A model generated the notes under the pieces. That model saw nothing but the letters and a program-made list of their open reading frames with translations. It was not told the origin of the DNA and made no database searches. Source: Pseudorasbora parva (Eukaryota; Chordata; Actinopteri; Cypriniformes; Gobionidae). From it: a stretch of DNA of 64,000 nucleotides. Positions 32,501 through 43,387 of this stretch are shown here, piece after piece. The stretch spans positions 51,197,478 to 51,261,477 of the forward strand of contig NC_090177.1 in assembly GCF_024679245.1 (NCBI RefSeq), given 5' to 3'. Within the stretch, counting starts at the first letter, position 1. Every line of letters starts with the position of its first letter. Both the position numbers and the translations under genes were made by a program.

Positions 32501-35500
32501 GATTACGTCACAGCGGCACTACGAAGGCTGTCCCAATGTGAAGGTTGCACCTCTGAAGGCCACATTTGAAGTGCGATTACGTCACAGCGGCACTACGAAG
32601 GCTGTCCCAATGTGAAGGCTGCACCTCTGAAGGCCACATTTGAAGTGTGATTACGTCACAGCGGCACTACGAAGACTGTCCCAATGTGAAGGCTGCACCT
32701 CTGAAGGCCACATTTGAAGTGCGATTACGTCACAGCGGCACTACAAAGGCTGTCCCAATGTGAAGGCTGCACCTCTGAAGGCCACATTTGAAGTGCGATT
32801 ACGTCACAGCGGCACTACAAAGGCTGTCCCAATGTGAAGGCTCACCTCTGAAGGCCACATTTGAAGTGCGATTACGTCACAGCGGCACTACGAAGGCTGT
32901 CCCAATGTGAAAGCTGCACCTCTGAAGGCCACATTTGAAGTGCGATTACTTCACAGCGGCACTACGAAGGCTGTCCCAATGTGAAGGCTGCACCTCTGAA
33001 GGCCACATTTGAAGTGCGATTACTTCACAGCGGCACTACGAAGGCTGTCCCAATGTGAAGGCTGCACCTCTGAAGGCCACATTTGAAGTGCGATTACGTC
33101 ACAGCGGCACTACGAAGGCTGTCCCAATGTGAAGACTGCTCCTCTGAAGGCCACATTTGAAGTGTGATTACGTCACAGCGGCACTACGAAGGCTGTCCCA
33201 ATGTGAAGGCTGCACCTCTGAAGGCCGCATTTGAAGTGCGATTACGTCACAGCGGCACTACGAAGGCTGTCCCAATGTGAAGGCTGCACCTCTGAAGGCC
33301 ACATTTGAAGTGTGATTACGTCACAGCGGCACTACGAAGGCTGTCCCAATGTGAAGGCTGTACCTCTGAAGGCCACATTTGAAGTGTGATTACGTCACAG
33401 CGGCACTACGAAGGCTGTCCCAATGTGAAGGCTGTACCTCTGAAGGCCACATTTGAAGTGTGATTGCGTCACAGCAGCACTACGAAGGCTGTCCCAATGT
33501 GAAGGCTGCTCCTCTGAAGGCCACATTTGAAGTGCGATTACGTCACAGCGGCACTACGAAGGCTGTCCCAATGTGAAGACTGCACCCTCTGAAGGCCACA
33601 TTTGAAGTGTGATTACGTCACAGCGGCACTACGAAGGCTGTCCCAATGTGAAGGCTGCACCTATGAAGGCCACATTTGAAGTGCGATTACGTCACAGCGG
33701 CACTACGAAGGCTGTCCCAAAGTGAAGACTGCACCTCTGAAGGCCACATTTGAAGTGCGATTACGTCACAGCGGCACTACGAAGGCTGTCCCAATGTGAA
33801 GACTGCACCCTCTGAAGGCCACATTTGAAGTGTGATTACGTCACAGCGGCACTACGAAGGCTGTCCCAATGTGAAGGCTGCACCTCTGAAGGCCACATTT
33901 GAAGTGTGATTACGTCACAGCGGCACTACGAAGGCTGTCCCAATGTGAAGGCTGCACCTCTGAAGGCCACATTTGAAGTGCGATTACGTCACAGCGGCAC
34001 TACGAAGGCTGTCCCAATGTGAAGGCTGCACCTCTGAAGGCCACATTTGAAGTGCGATTACGTCACAGCGGCACTACGAAGACTGTCCCAATGTGAAGGC
34101 TGCACCTCTGAAGGCCACATTTGAAGTGCGATTACGTCACAGCGGCACTACGAAGGCTGTCCCAATGTGAAGGCTGCACCTCTGAAGGCCACATTTGAAG
34201 TGCGATTACGTCACAGCGGCACTACGAAGACTGTCCCAATGTGAAGGCTGCACCTCTGAAGGCCACATTTGAAGTGCGATTACGTCACAGCGGCACTACG
34301 AAGGCTGTCCCAATGTGAAGGCTGCACCTCTGAAGGCCACATTTGAAGTGCGATTACGTCACAGCGGCACTACGAAGACTGTCCCAATGTGAAGGCTGCA
34401 CCTCTGAAGGCCACATTTGAAGTGCGATTACGTCACAGCGGCACTACGAAGGCTGTCCCAATGTGAAGACTGCACCTCTAAAGGCCACATTTGAAGTGCG
34501 ATTACGTCACAGCGGCACTACGAAGGCTGTCCCAATGTGAAGGCTGCACCTCTAAAGGCCACATTTGAAGTGCGATTACGTCACAGCGGCACTACGAAGG
34601 CTGTCCCAATGTGAAGGCTGCACCTCTGAAGGCCACATTTGAAGTGAGATTACGTCACAGCGGCACTACGAAGGCTGTCCCAATGTGAAGGCTGCACCTC
34701 TGAAGGCCACATTTGAAGTGAGATTACGTCACAGCGGCACTACGAAGGCTGTCCCAATGTGAAGGCTGCACCTCTGAAGGCCACATTTGAAGTGCGATTA
34801 CGTCACAGCGGCACTACAAAGGCTGTCCCAATGTGAAGGCTGCACCTCTGAAGGCCACATTTGAAGTGCGATTACGTCACAGCGGCACTACGAAGGCTGT
34901 CCCAATGTGAAGACTGCACCTCTGAAGGCCACATTTGAAGTGGGATTACGTCACAGCAGCACTACGAAGGCTGTCCCAATGTAAAGGCTGCACCTCTGAA
35001 GGCCGCATTTGAAGTGCGATTACGTCACAGCGGCACTACGAAGGCTGTCCCAATGTGAAGACTGCACCTCTGAAGGCCGCATTTGAAGTGTGATTACGTC
35101 ACAGCGGCACTACGAAGGCTGTCCCAATGTAAAGGCTGCACCTCTGAAGGCCACATTTGAAGTGCGATTACGTCACAGCGGCACTACGAAGGCTGTCCCA
35201 ATGTGAAGGCTGCACCTCTGAAGGCCACATTTGAAGTGCGATTACGTCACAGCGGCACTACGAAGGCTGTCCCAATGTGAAGGCTGCACCTCTGAAGGCC
35301 ACATTTGAAGTGCGATTACGTCACAGCGGCACTACGAAGGCTGTCCCAATGTGAAGGCTGCACCTCTGAAGGCCACATTTGAAGTGTGATTACGTCACAG
35401 CGGCACTACGAAGGCTGTCCCAATGTGAAGGCTGCTCCTCTGAAGGCCACATTTGAAGTGTGATTACGTCACAGCGGCACTACGAAGGCTGTCCCAATGT

Positions 35501-36842
35501 AAAGGCTGCACCTCTGAAGGCCACATTTGAAGTGCGATTACATCACAGCGGCACTACGAAGGCTGTCCCAATGTGAAGGCTGCACCTCTGAAGGCCACAT
35601 TTGAAGTGCGATTACATCACAGCGGCACTACGAAGACTGTCCCAATGTGAAGGCTGCACCTATGAAGGCCGCATTTGAAGTGCGATTACGTCACAGCAGC
35701 ACTACGAAGGCTGTCCCAATGTAAAGGCTGCACCTCTGAAGGCCGCATTTGAAGTGCGATTACGTCACAGCGGCACTACGAAGGCTGTCCCAATGTGAAG
35801 GTTGCACCTCTGAAGGCCACATTTGAAGTGCGATTACGTCACAGCGGCACTACGAAGGCTGTCCCAATGTGAAGGCTGCACCTCTGAAGGCCACATTTGA
35901 AGTGTGATTACGTCACAGCGGCACTACGAAGACTGTCCCAATGTGAAGGCTGCACCTCTGAAGGCCACATTTGAAGTGCGATTACGTCACAGCGGCACTA
36001 CAAAGGCTGTCCCAATGTGAAGGCTGCACCTCTGAAGGCCACATTTGAAGTGCGATTACGTCACAGCGGCACTACAAAGGCTGTCCCAATGTGAAGGCTC
36101 ACCTCTGAAGGCCACATTTGAAGTGCGATTACGTCACAGCGGCACTACGAAGGCTGTCCCAATGTGAAAGCTGCACCTCTGAAGGCCACATTTGAAGTGC
36201 GATTACTTCACAGCGGCACTACGAAGGCTGTCCCAATGTGAAGGCTGCACCTCTGAAGGCCACATTTGAAGTGCGATTACTTCACAGCGGCACTACGAAG
36301 GCTGTCCCAATGTGAAGGCTGCACCTCTGAAGGCCACATTTGAAGTGCGATTACGTCACAGCGGCACTACGAAGGCTGTCCCAATGTGAAGACTGCTCCT
36401 CTGAAGGCCACATTTGAAGTGTGATTACGTCACAGCGGCACTACGAAGGCTGTCCCAATGTGAAGGCTGCACCTCTGAAGGCCGCATTTGAAGTGCGATT
36501 ACGTCACAGCGGCACTACGAAGGCTGTCCCAATGTGAAGGCTGCACCTCTGAAGGCCACATTTGAAGTGCGATTACGTCACAGCGGCACTACGAAGGCTG
36601 TCCCAATGTGAAGACTGCTCCTCTGAAGGCCACATTTGAAGTGTGATTACGTCACAGCGGCACTACGAAGGCTGTCCCAATGTGAAGGCTGCACCTCTGA
36701 AGGCCGCATTTGAAGTGCGATTACGTCACAGCGGCACTACGAAGGCTGTCCCAATGTGAAGGCTGCACCTCTGAAGGCCACATTTGAAGTGTGATTACGT
36801 CACAGCGGCACTACGAAGGCTGTCCCAATGTGAAGGCTGCAC
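29529..36842. repeat. 74-bp satellite/minisatellite array with 3,257-bp duplication
   Basis: About 99 tandem units of 74 bp (landmarks CACATTTGAAGTGCGATTAC, GTCACAGCGGCACTACGAAG, CTGTCCCAATGTGAAG); some units are 75 bp through an extra C. Rare variants recur 3,257 bp apart: TGATTGCGTCACAGCAGCAC at 30204 and 33461, and the two-base-deleted GAAGGCTCACCTC at about 32837 and 36094. So roughly 30000-33256 and 33257-36570 are near-identical copies of about 44 units. A 222-bp (three-unit) duplication adds length near 36388-36842. No gene inside. Confidence 0.96.
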
Positions 36843-37048
36843 CTCATCTGCACATATTGCAATCTGTCACTCAAATAACTTTTTACCCAGTTACCAGCCA
36901 CCCCACGTATCCCATACCTTTCAAGTTTCTTAAGTAATATTGCATGATTGATTGTGTCAAAGGCTTTTTTCAAGTCAATAAATATTCCAATGGTACATTT
37001 TTTATTGTCCAATGCATTTGATATTTCTTCTGTTGCATCAATTATAGC

Positions 37049-38489
37049 TAGGGCTGGGCGATATGACGAAATATATCGTCTGGACGATAGAAAATGTCTA
37101 TCGTTTTATATAAGGCTCTATCGTTTACGCCACGATAAGGCGTTTATGGCAGAATTTTACGTCAAGATGCACGTCACGCCACGGCATGCCCATGCACGCT
37201 GCCATACATAAACAAACATGGAGGAAGACGGTAGTAGACGCGGTTCAGACCAGGGTAATTCTCAGAGTAATTATGCCAGAATAGTGTCATAAGCGCTCAA
37301 AACAAACTCCAGACACAGACGGGCTTTTACGCGTGGCACACCATATAGCCATATATTGAAATATTTTAATGGCAGGTGTAGGGATGGCGAAAACTAAACA
37401 TTTTCTTGACCGACCACCGAGCCTCATTAGCCGGTTGAAACTGGTTAACCGATTAGTTTAAAATATGCTGCGCTATTTGAAATAACAGCCGCGAGCCGCA
37501 CTCCCTCTCTCTCTCTCTCTCTGCCTCCCGCTCTCTCACTCATACACACACGCGCTGCCGCCTCCCTTCCACTCACGTCACTTTTTTTTAAATCCCCCAC
37601 AGCGCAAAACACAAGTCCCGCAAACGCGCCGCAGAGGAGCTTGTTTGTAATCAGAGGACAATGGCTCCTTAGTTTCGAAATGGTTTGGGCAAGCTGATCG
37701 CGTTGTAAATAAAGGCGTTTGTCCAGCGCTATGAGCTCATTTGAAACATTGCCGCGGCTCATTTAAGAAAATGACAGCTCCGAAGAGACGCCGCTTTAGT
37801 TCGAGGTAGTGCTAACAATAATAAAGAAAGACGATCAACACCTTATGTGTTACCACTGAAATGTAGATGTGATATATTTCCAAATGTAAGCCCATCTTAA
37901 GCGAAATGCACGCTTCATATGCCGTCTGCTCTGGCTCTAACCTCGAGTGTTTACTTTTTGCAAACCTTGTGAGCGCGCAAACCCAAACGCTGTGACCTCG
38001 CGCCAAATGTTTTTATTGGTTTATTAAGTACAAACAGGCGAGTTATGAAAAACTGAGTGCGAGGGATTTGTTCACTTCACACAAAAAGATTTTGTAATGA
38101 GACGGCTAACTGTAGTAGCGTTTAGTCCACTGTCTATAATAGCCTAATTTAGAGATCACTTTTTTTTTTTTTAACCGACAACTTTGATCGGTTAGCGTTG
38201 ATACGGTCAGCCATCGGTCAAACGTTCATCGGTAAACATCCCTAGGCAGGTGTTAACTTAACCAACAGTCTTGCTTGAAAAAAGGTTCTTAATAAAATAA
38301 AAATGTAGTCCATACTACCTTTATTTGTTTTGTATATCATTTCAAACTGCATTTCCACATTGCAATTTTGTATAGACTATTCATAAACTGAATTAACAGA
38401 AAAATTGCTATATCGTTATGTATATCGTTATCGGGATATCAAATGAGCTATATCGGGATATGAAATTTTGGCCATATCGCCCAGCCCTA
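37049..38489. mobile_element. hAT MITE (1.44 kb) inside the LINE
   Basis: Ends TAGGGCTGGGCGATATG and CATATCGCCCAGCCCTA are perfect inverted repeats; the 8-bp duplication ATTATAGC is perfect (37041-37048 and 38490-38497). Subterminal ATATCG/CGATAT motifs are frequent. Contains another hAT element at 37379-38244. Confidence 0.95.
37379..38244. mobile_element. hAT-like element nested in hAT MITE (866 bp)
   Basis: Left end TAGGGATGGCGAAAAC, right end GGTAAACATCCCTA; 8-bp duplication GGCAGGTG is perfect (37371-37378 and 38245-38252). It contains a CT microsatellite near 37501-37521 and a GGTTAA/TTAACC-rich subterminal region. No transposase recognised. Confidence 0.92.
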
Positions 38490-39561
38490 ATTATAGCCAT
38501 CGATGTGGATCTTTTGCTTCTAAATCCATATTGACTTTCATTAAGCAGATTATGTTTATCAACAAATTTATCTAATCTAGTATTAAATATTTTTTCTAAA
38601 ATTTTAGAAAATTGAGGAAGCAATGAAATTGGCCTATAATTGAATAACTTTTGCAATTTTCATTTTCTTAGGAACACAACCATTTAGAAGTGACAGATTA
38701 CAGATGTGCGTTAGAGGTGTTTTGATGTTAATTATAACTTTTTTTAGTATTGCCATATTGATGGAATAACAGTCCATAGAGAAGTTATTTTTGGACTTTT
38801 GGACAATATCCATTACTTCTTCCTCACTAACTGCTGAAAGTAAGATGGTGTTTAAATTGTTCTCAATCTTATCAATATTGTGCTCAACATCAGGAATTCT
38901 TTCTGCCAAGTCACGGCCAATGTTTACGAAAAAATTATTAATTAAAGCTATTAACTACCCTGTTCTTATTACGATATTCACCATCTGCGTCAACAAAATA
39001 TTCTGGGTAAGTATTTTTTTTGCAGTCTTTTTTGAGAATACTATTTAATACCGCCCAAGTTCCTTTTATATTAGATTTATTATCAATCAATAGTTTCTTA
39101 TAATACAATTTCTTGGCTATTCTTATTATATCAGTTAACTTATTTTTATACAACTTATCTATTCTCCGCTTCTTTGGTTTTAAGTTTAATAAAAGATTTA
39201 TAGAGATTATTTTTCTTTTTACATGCATTTTGTAGACCTTTAGTCATCCAGGGGCATTTGAAATATTTCTTGTGTTTACTATAAACTGAAATGGGACAAA
39301 ACTTATCATATGAATATGTAAATGTTTCTAAAAAGATCTGTGTCGGTCTCCCCAAGAACACAATTCCAGTCTTGTACTCTCAGAGCATCATTAAATGCAT
39401 TAATAGCTTCTTGAGTTTGTAATCTTTTACAGCTTACATTACAGATTTCTTTAGTTTTAGAAACATTACAGTCATATGCAACAAAAACAGGAAAATGGTC
39501 TGTAATATCACAAATAAGCAAACCATTAAATATGTTATTTGTCAAATTATTTGTAAAGATA

Positions 39562-41189
39562 CAGTCTTGTTCAAAATAATAGCAGTACAATGTGACTAAC
39601 CAGAATAATCAAGGTTTTTAATATATTTTTTATTGCTACGTGGCAAACAAGTTACCAGTAGGTTCAGTAGATTCTCAGAAAACAAACAAGACCCAGCATT
39701 CATGATATGCACGCTCTTAAGGCTGTGCAATTGGGCAATTAGTTGAAAGGGGTGTGTTCAAAAAAATAGCAGTGTCTACCTTTGACTGTACAAACTCAAA
39801 ACTATTTTGTACAAACATTTTTTGTTCTGGGATTTAGCAATCCTGTGAATCACTAAACTAATATTTAGTTGTATGACCACAGTTTTTTAAAACTGCTTGA
39901 CATCTGTGTGGCATGGAGTCAACCAACTTGTGGCACCTCTCAGCTGTTATTCCACTCCATGATTCTTTAACAACATTCCACAATTCATTCACATTTCTTG
40001 GTTTTGCTTCAGAAACAGCATTTTTGATATCACCCCACAAGTTCTCAATTGGATTAAGGTCTGGAGATTGGGCTGGCCACTCCATAACATTCATTTTGTT
40101 GGTTTGGAACCAAGACTTTGCCCGTTTACTAGTGTGTCTTGGGTCATTGTCTTGTTGAAACAACCGTTTCAAGGGCATGTCCTCTTCAGCATAGGGCAAC
40201 ATGACCTCTTCAAGTATTTTAACATATGCAAACTGATCCATGATCCCTGGTATGCGATAAATAGGCCCAACACCATAGTAGGAGAAACATGCCCATATCA
40301 TGATGCTTGCACCTCCATGCTTCACTGTCTTCACTGTGTACTGTGGCTTGAATTCAGAGTTTGGGGGTCGTCTCACAAACTGCCTGTGGCCCTTGGACCC
40401 AAAAAGAACAATTTTACTCTCATCAGTCCACAAAATGTTCCTCCATTTCTCTTTAGGCCAGTTGATGTGTTCTTTGGCAAATTGTAACCTCTTCTGCACA
40501 TGCCTTTTTTTTAACAGAGGGACTTTGCGGGGGATTCTTGAAAATAGATTAGCTTCACACAGACGTCTTCTAACTGTCACAGTACTTACAGGTAACTCCA
40601 GACTGTCTTTGATCATCCTGGAGGTGATCATTGGCTGAGCCTTTGCCATTGTGGTTATTCTTCTATCCATTTTGATGGTTGTCTTCCGTTTTCTTCCACG
40701 TCTCTCTGGTTTTGCTCTCCATTTTAAGGCATTGGAGATCATTTTAGCTGAACAGCCTATCATTTTTTGCACCTCTTTATAGGTTTTCCCCTCTCTAATC
40801 AACTTTTTAATCAAAGTACGCTGTTCTTCTGAACAATGTCTTGAACGACCCATTTTCCTCAGCTTTCAAATGCATGTTCAACAAGTGTTGGCTTCATCCT
40901 TAAATAGGGGCCACCTGATTCACACCTGTTTCTTCACAAAATTGATGACCTCAGTGATTGAATGCCACACTGCTATTTTTTTGAACACACCCCTTTCAAC
41001 TAATTCAACTAATTGCCCAATTGCACAGCCTTAAGAGCGTGCATATCATGAATGCTGGGTCTCATTTGTTTTCTGAGAATCTACTGAACCTACTGGTAAC
41101 TTGTTTGCCACGTAGCAATAAAAAATATACGAAAAACCTTGATTATTCTGGTTAGTCACATTGTACTGCTACTATTTTGAACAAGACTG
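39562..41189 (-). mobile_element. Tc1/mariner transposon with long IR/DR ends
   Basis: Flanked by TA (39560-39561 and 41190-41191). Terminal inverted repeats of about 210-220 bp start CAGTCTTGTTCAAAATA on both ends and appear about 97% identical by eye; the right one has an extra copy of AATTAGTTG near 41000. Each TIR has an outer motif (TTCAAAATAATAGCAGT) and a related inner motif (TTCAAAAAAATAGCAGT), the IR/DR layout known from Sleeping Beauty-type elements. It inserted into the LINE endonuclease. Confidence 0.95.
39858..40853 (-). CDS. Tc1-family DD34E transposase, intact
   Basis: A full-length 331-residue frame, close to the usual ~340 for Tc1. Residues 1-110 form the paired-type DNA-binding region with two helix-turn-helix segments ([14 protein letters not shown] and [14 protein letters not shown]). 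Between them lies the GRPR-like/nuclear-localisation stretch RRGRKRK (51-57). The catalytic triad is Asp144 (ILWTDESK), Asp235 ([11 protein letters not shown]) and Glu270 ([11 protein letters not shown]), with 34 residues between the last two. No stop or frameshift is seen. The enzyme acts in the nucleus, cutting at the TIRs and inserting at TA. It ends about 300 bp from the left end of the element. Confidence 0.95.
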   Translation of the reverse strand: MGRSRHCSEEQRTLIKKLIREGKTYKEVQKMIGCSAKMISNALKWRAKPERRGRKRKTTIKMDRRITTMAKAQPMITSRMIKDSLELPVSTVTVRRRLCEANLFSRIPRKVPLLKKRHVQKRLQFAKEHINWPKEKWRNILWTDESKIVLFGSKGHRQFVRRPPNSEFKPQYTVKTVKHGGASIMIWACFSYYGVGPIYRIPGIMDQFAYVKILEEVMLPYAEEDMPLKRLFQQDNDPRHTSKRAKSWFQTNKMNVMEWPAQSPDLNPIENLWGDIKNAVSEAKPRNVNELWNVVKESWSGITAERCHKLVDSMPHRCQAVLKNCGHTTKY

Positions 41190-41713
41190 TATATCAATTA
41201 GTATTGATCAACATGCAAAGTCATTGATAATCATGTGCTTGAGTGAGCAACAAAAGGCAGTTGGTAGTAACCCTGGATGCAGGTAGAGAAGTTAGTCTAG
41301 AGCCCAGAATGGAGTATTTTATATATATATAAAAGTTTGGACACATTACTTGTGTACACATTACTTGTGTAATGTTTTTGAAAGAAGTTTCTTCTGCTCA
41401 TCAAGCCTGCATTTATTTGATCAAAAATACAGAAACAAATGTAATATTGTGATATTACAATTTAAATATTTGGTTTTCAATTTATTATGCTTTAAATTAC
41501 AATTTATTTCTGTGAAAAGCTGAATTTTCAGTATCATTCCTTCACCGTCACATGATCCTTCAGCAATCATTCTAATATTCTTATTTATTATGAGTGTTGG
41601 AAACAGTTCTGCTGCTTAATATATTTGATGAATAAAAGGTTTAAAAGAACTGCATTTATTCAAAATAAAAACAATTTCAAATAATATAAATCTCCTTTAC
41701 TATCAATTTAACA

Positions 41714-42891
41714 CAGTGTTTCTCAAACTTTTTCAGCCCAAGGACCACTTTATCTTCCAATTTTATTCTGAGGACCACCTACAGAATCCCACTCTGACAC
41801 ACCCCCAAAAACCAACAAAATAGGAAGGATAAGCTAAATTTAAGTTTAATATGCAACTGTTTCAAGTCAAAAACTAATCATTCAAACACAAATGCAATGA
41901 TTTGATCAGAAATTATTATATACATGTTTAATTAATTTGAAAAAGTAAATGTGAAATGAGTTGCAGCTTAATATGAACAACAAACTGCACATGTCGGAAA
42001 AAAACACTGCAATTAAACATACTGTAACAGCCTAGGTCCCACTTAATGCCATTCCAAAGAGCCATTAGTTTAAAACTGAGGTGCTGGGTATAGGAAGTCT
42101 ATGGTTGTAACTATGGTAACAATAAAATGCTGAAAAGAATGTTCCCCTGAGCGCGGCGCGTTTTTAGAACGCCTGGAGTGCAACGAGACGCTGAGCGAGT
42201 ATTTCACGCTCATGCGCTGAGCGCTCGGCGTTTTTAACTGGTGGCCGAGAGTTGAAGAATGTTCAACTTTGAGTAAAATGCAGCGCTCATCACTGTCACT
42301 CTTCACTCAGCCGTCCAATCACAGTGGAGGAGGGGCGGGATAAATACAACACAAACCAACCGCCACATTCTGCGTGTCGTCGTCAGATGACAACAAGCAA
42401 TAATAACGGAACAAAATGATTTAAAAAAAAAGCCAGAGCAAATACTTTACATTGGATCTGCAGTTTTATATAGAATCAATACAGAAACAAACTACCTGTG
42501 AAATTAGTAAGACTTCTGCTGATTTTCCATATCATAAGCAAAGAGTCTCAATTGAAGAAAAAAAAAAACGCTGCCTGCCAAAACGCTCTCAAGAGCTCAC
42601 AGCGAGGCGTTTTCAGCAGAGCGCCTAGCGTTTTCAGCTGGCTAAAAACCCTTTGGTGGACACGGTCTTAATGTCCAATATCACTGAAATTACTGGGATT
42701 TTACACATGAAACAAAAAATAGTACATTACAAAACTTATAGATCTGTGGATTTTAGATTTTGAGATTTCCATCTAAAACTTAACGTGAATATCGGGTGGT
42801 GCTGCTTTATAAGAGAGGGCTTTATAAACACTTGCCTAGTTTAGGTCATCTTTTCGCGGACCACTAGTGGACCACACTTTAAGAATTACTG
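41714..42891. mobile_element. hAT MITE (1.18 kb)
   Basis: Left end CAGTGTTTCTCAAACTTT, right end diverged inverse ending AAGAATTACTG; perfect 8-bp duplication ATTTAACA (41706-41713 and 42892-42899). Subterminal GGACCAC/GTGGTCC-type motifs on both sides. No transposase recognised. Confidence 0.9.
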
Positions 42892-43013
42892 ATTTAACAC
42901 ATCCTTGCTATATAAAATTATTGATTTATTTAAAAAAAAAAGAAGAAAGAAAACAAATGACTGACCAGTAGTGTATATTGCGGTTACAAAAGATTTCTAT
43001 TTTTAAAACATTT

Positions 43014-43387
43014 TGTAACAAAGTTCTTAATGTGAGGAAGGAAGAGGACACGGGGGTCGGCTGGACGGTTGATGTTCTTTTATTTCTTAACTCAATATTC
43101 AAAAGCACACTTAGAAGTGTGGAGATTCTTTCCTACTCCAAACACTCGCGATCACTTCCGGGTCGGTACTTCCGGCTTCCGGTTTCTCAGTCTGTGTTTC
43201 AGCATCAACCGTCCGTCTCTCTCTCTCCCTGGTCTCTGGTTCCGCCGAGGTTTTATACCCTCTCCGCGCTCATTACTGGAACAAGAGACAGGTGTTATTA
43301 ATCTGCGTCCAACCCACTCACTTACCGCTCGTCCCGCGGCTCTCTCTCCCGCTGCAGACCTCGCTGAACCACGCCCCCCTTGCCACA
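43014..43387 (-). repeat. gypsy-2 3' LTR
   Basis: 374 bp, the same length as its partner. Only a handful of differences are visible between the two copies, so the insertion is recent. Confidence 0.95.

Larger units (their letters stand above)
36843..39561 (-). mobile_element. LINE of the Jockey/CR1/I group, 3'-truncated at the satellite
   Basis: Broken minus-strand frames encode, in order, an endonuclease tail (DITDHFPVFVAYD, 39590-39306), a linker (39361-38938, with KYFKCPWMTKGL), RT N-terminal motifs (KMKIAKVIQL, then YRPISLLPQFSKILEKIF with NESQYGFRSKRST near 38656-38500) and the RT core (IFIDLKKAFDTINHAILLKK near 37000). After the residues RLQYVQM the coding sequence stops at the edge of the 74-bp array, so the catalytic YxDD part is missing. 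Two nested hAT elements split the RT and a Tc1 element interrupts the EN. Confidence 0.82.

Noticed and set aside
29529..36842. CRISPR-like regular repeats
   Set aside because: The units are contiguous 74-bp tandem repeats with no unique spacers, in a vertebrate genome.
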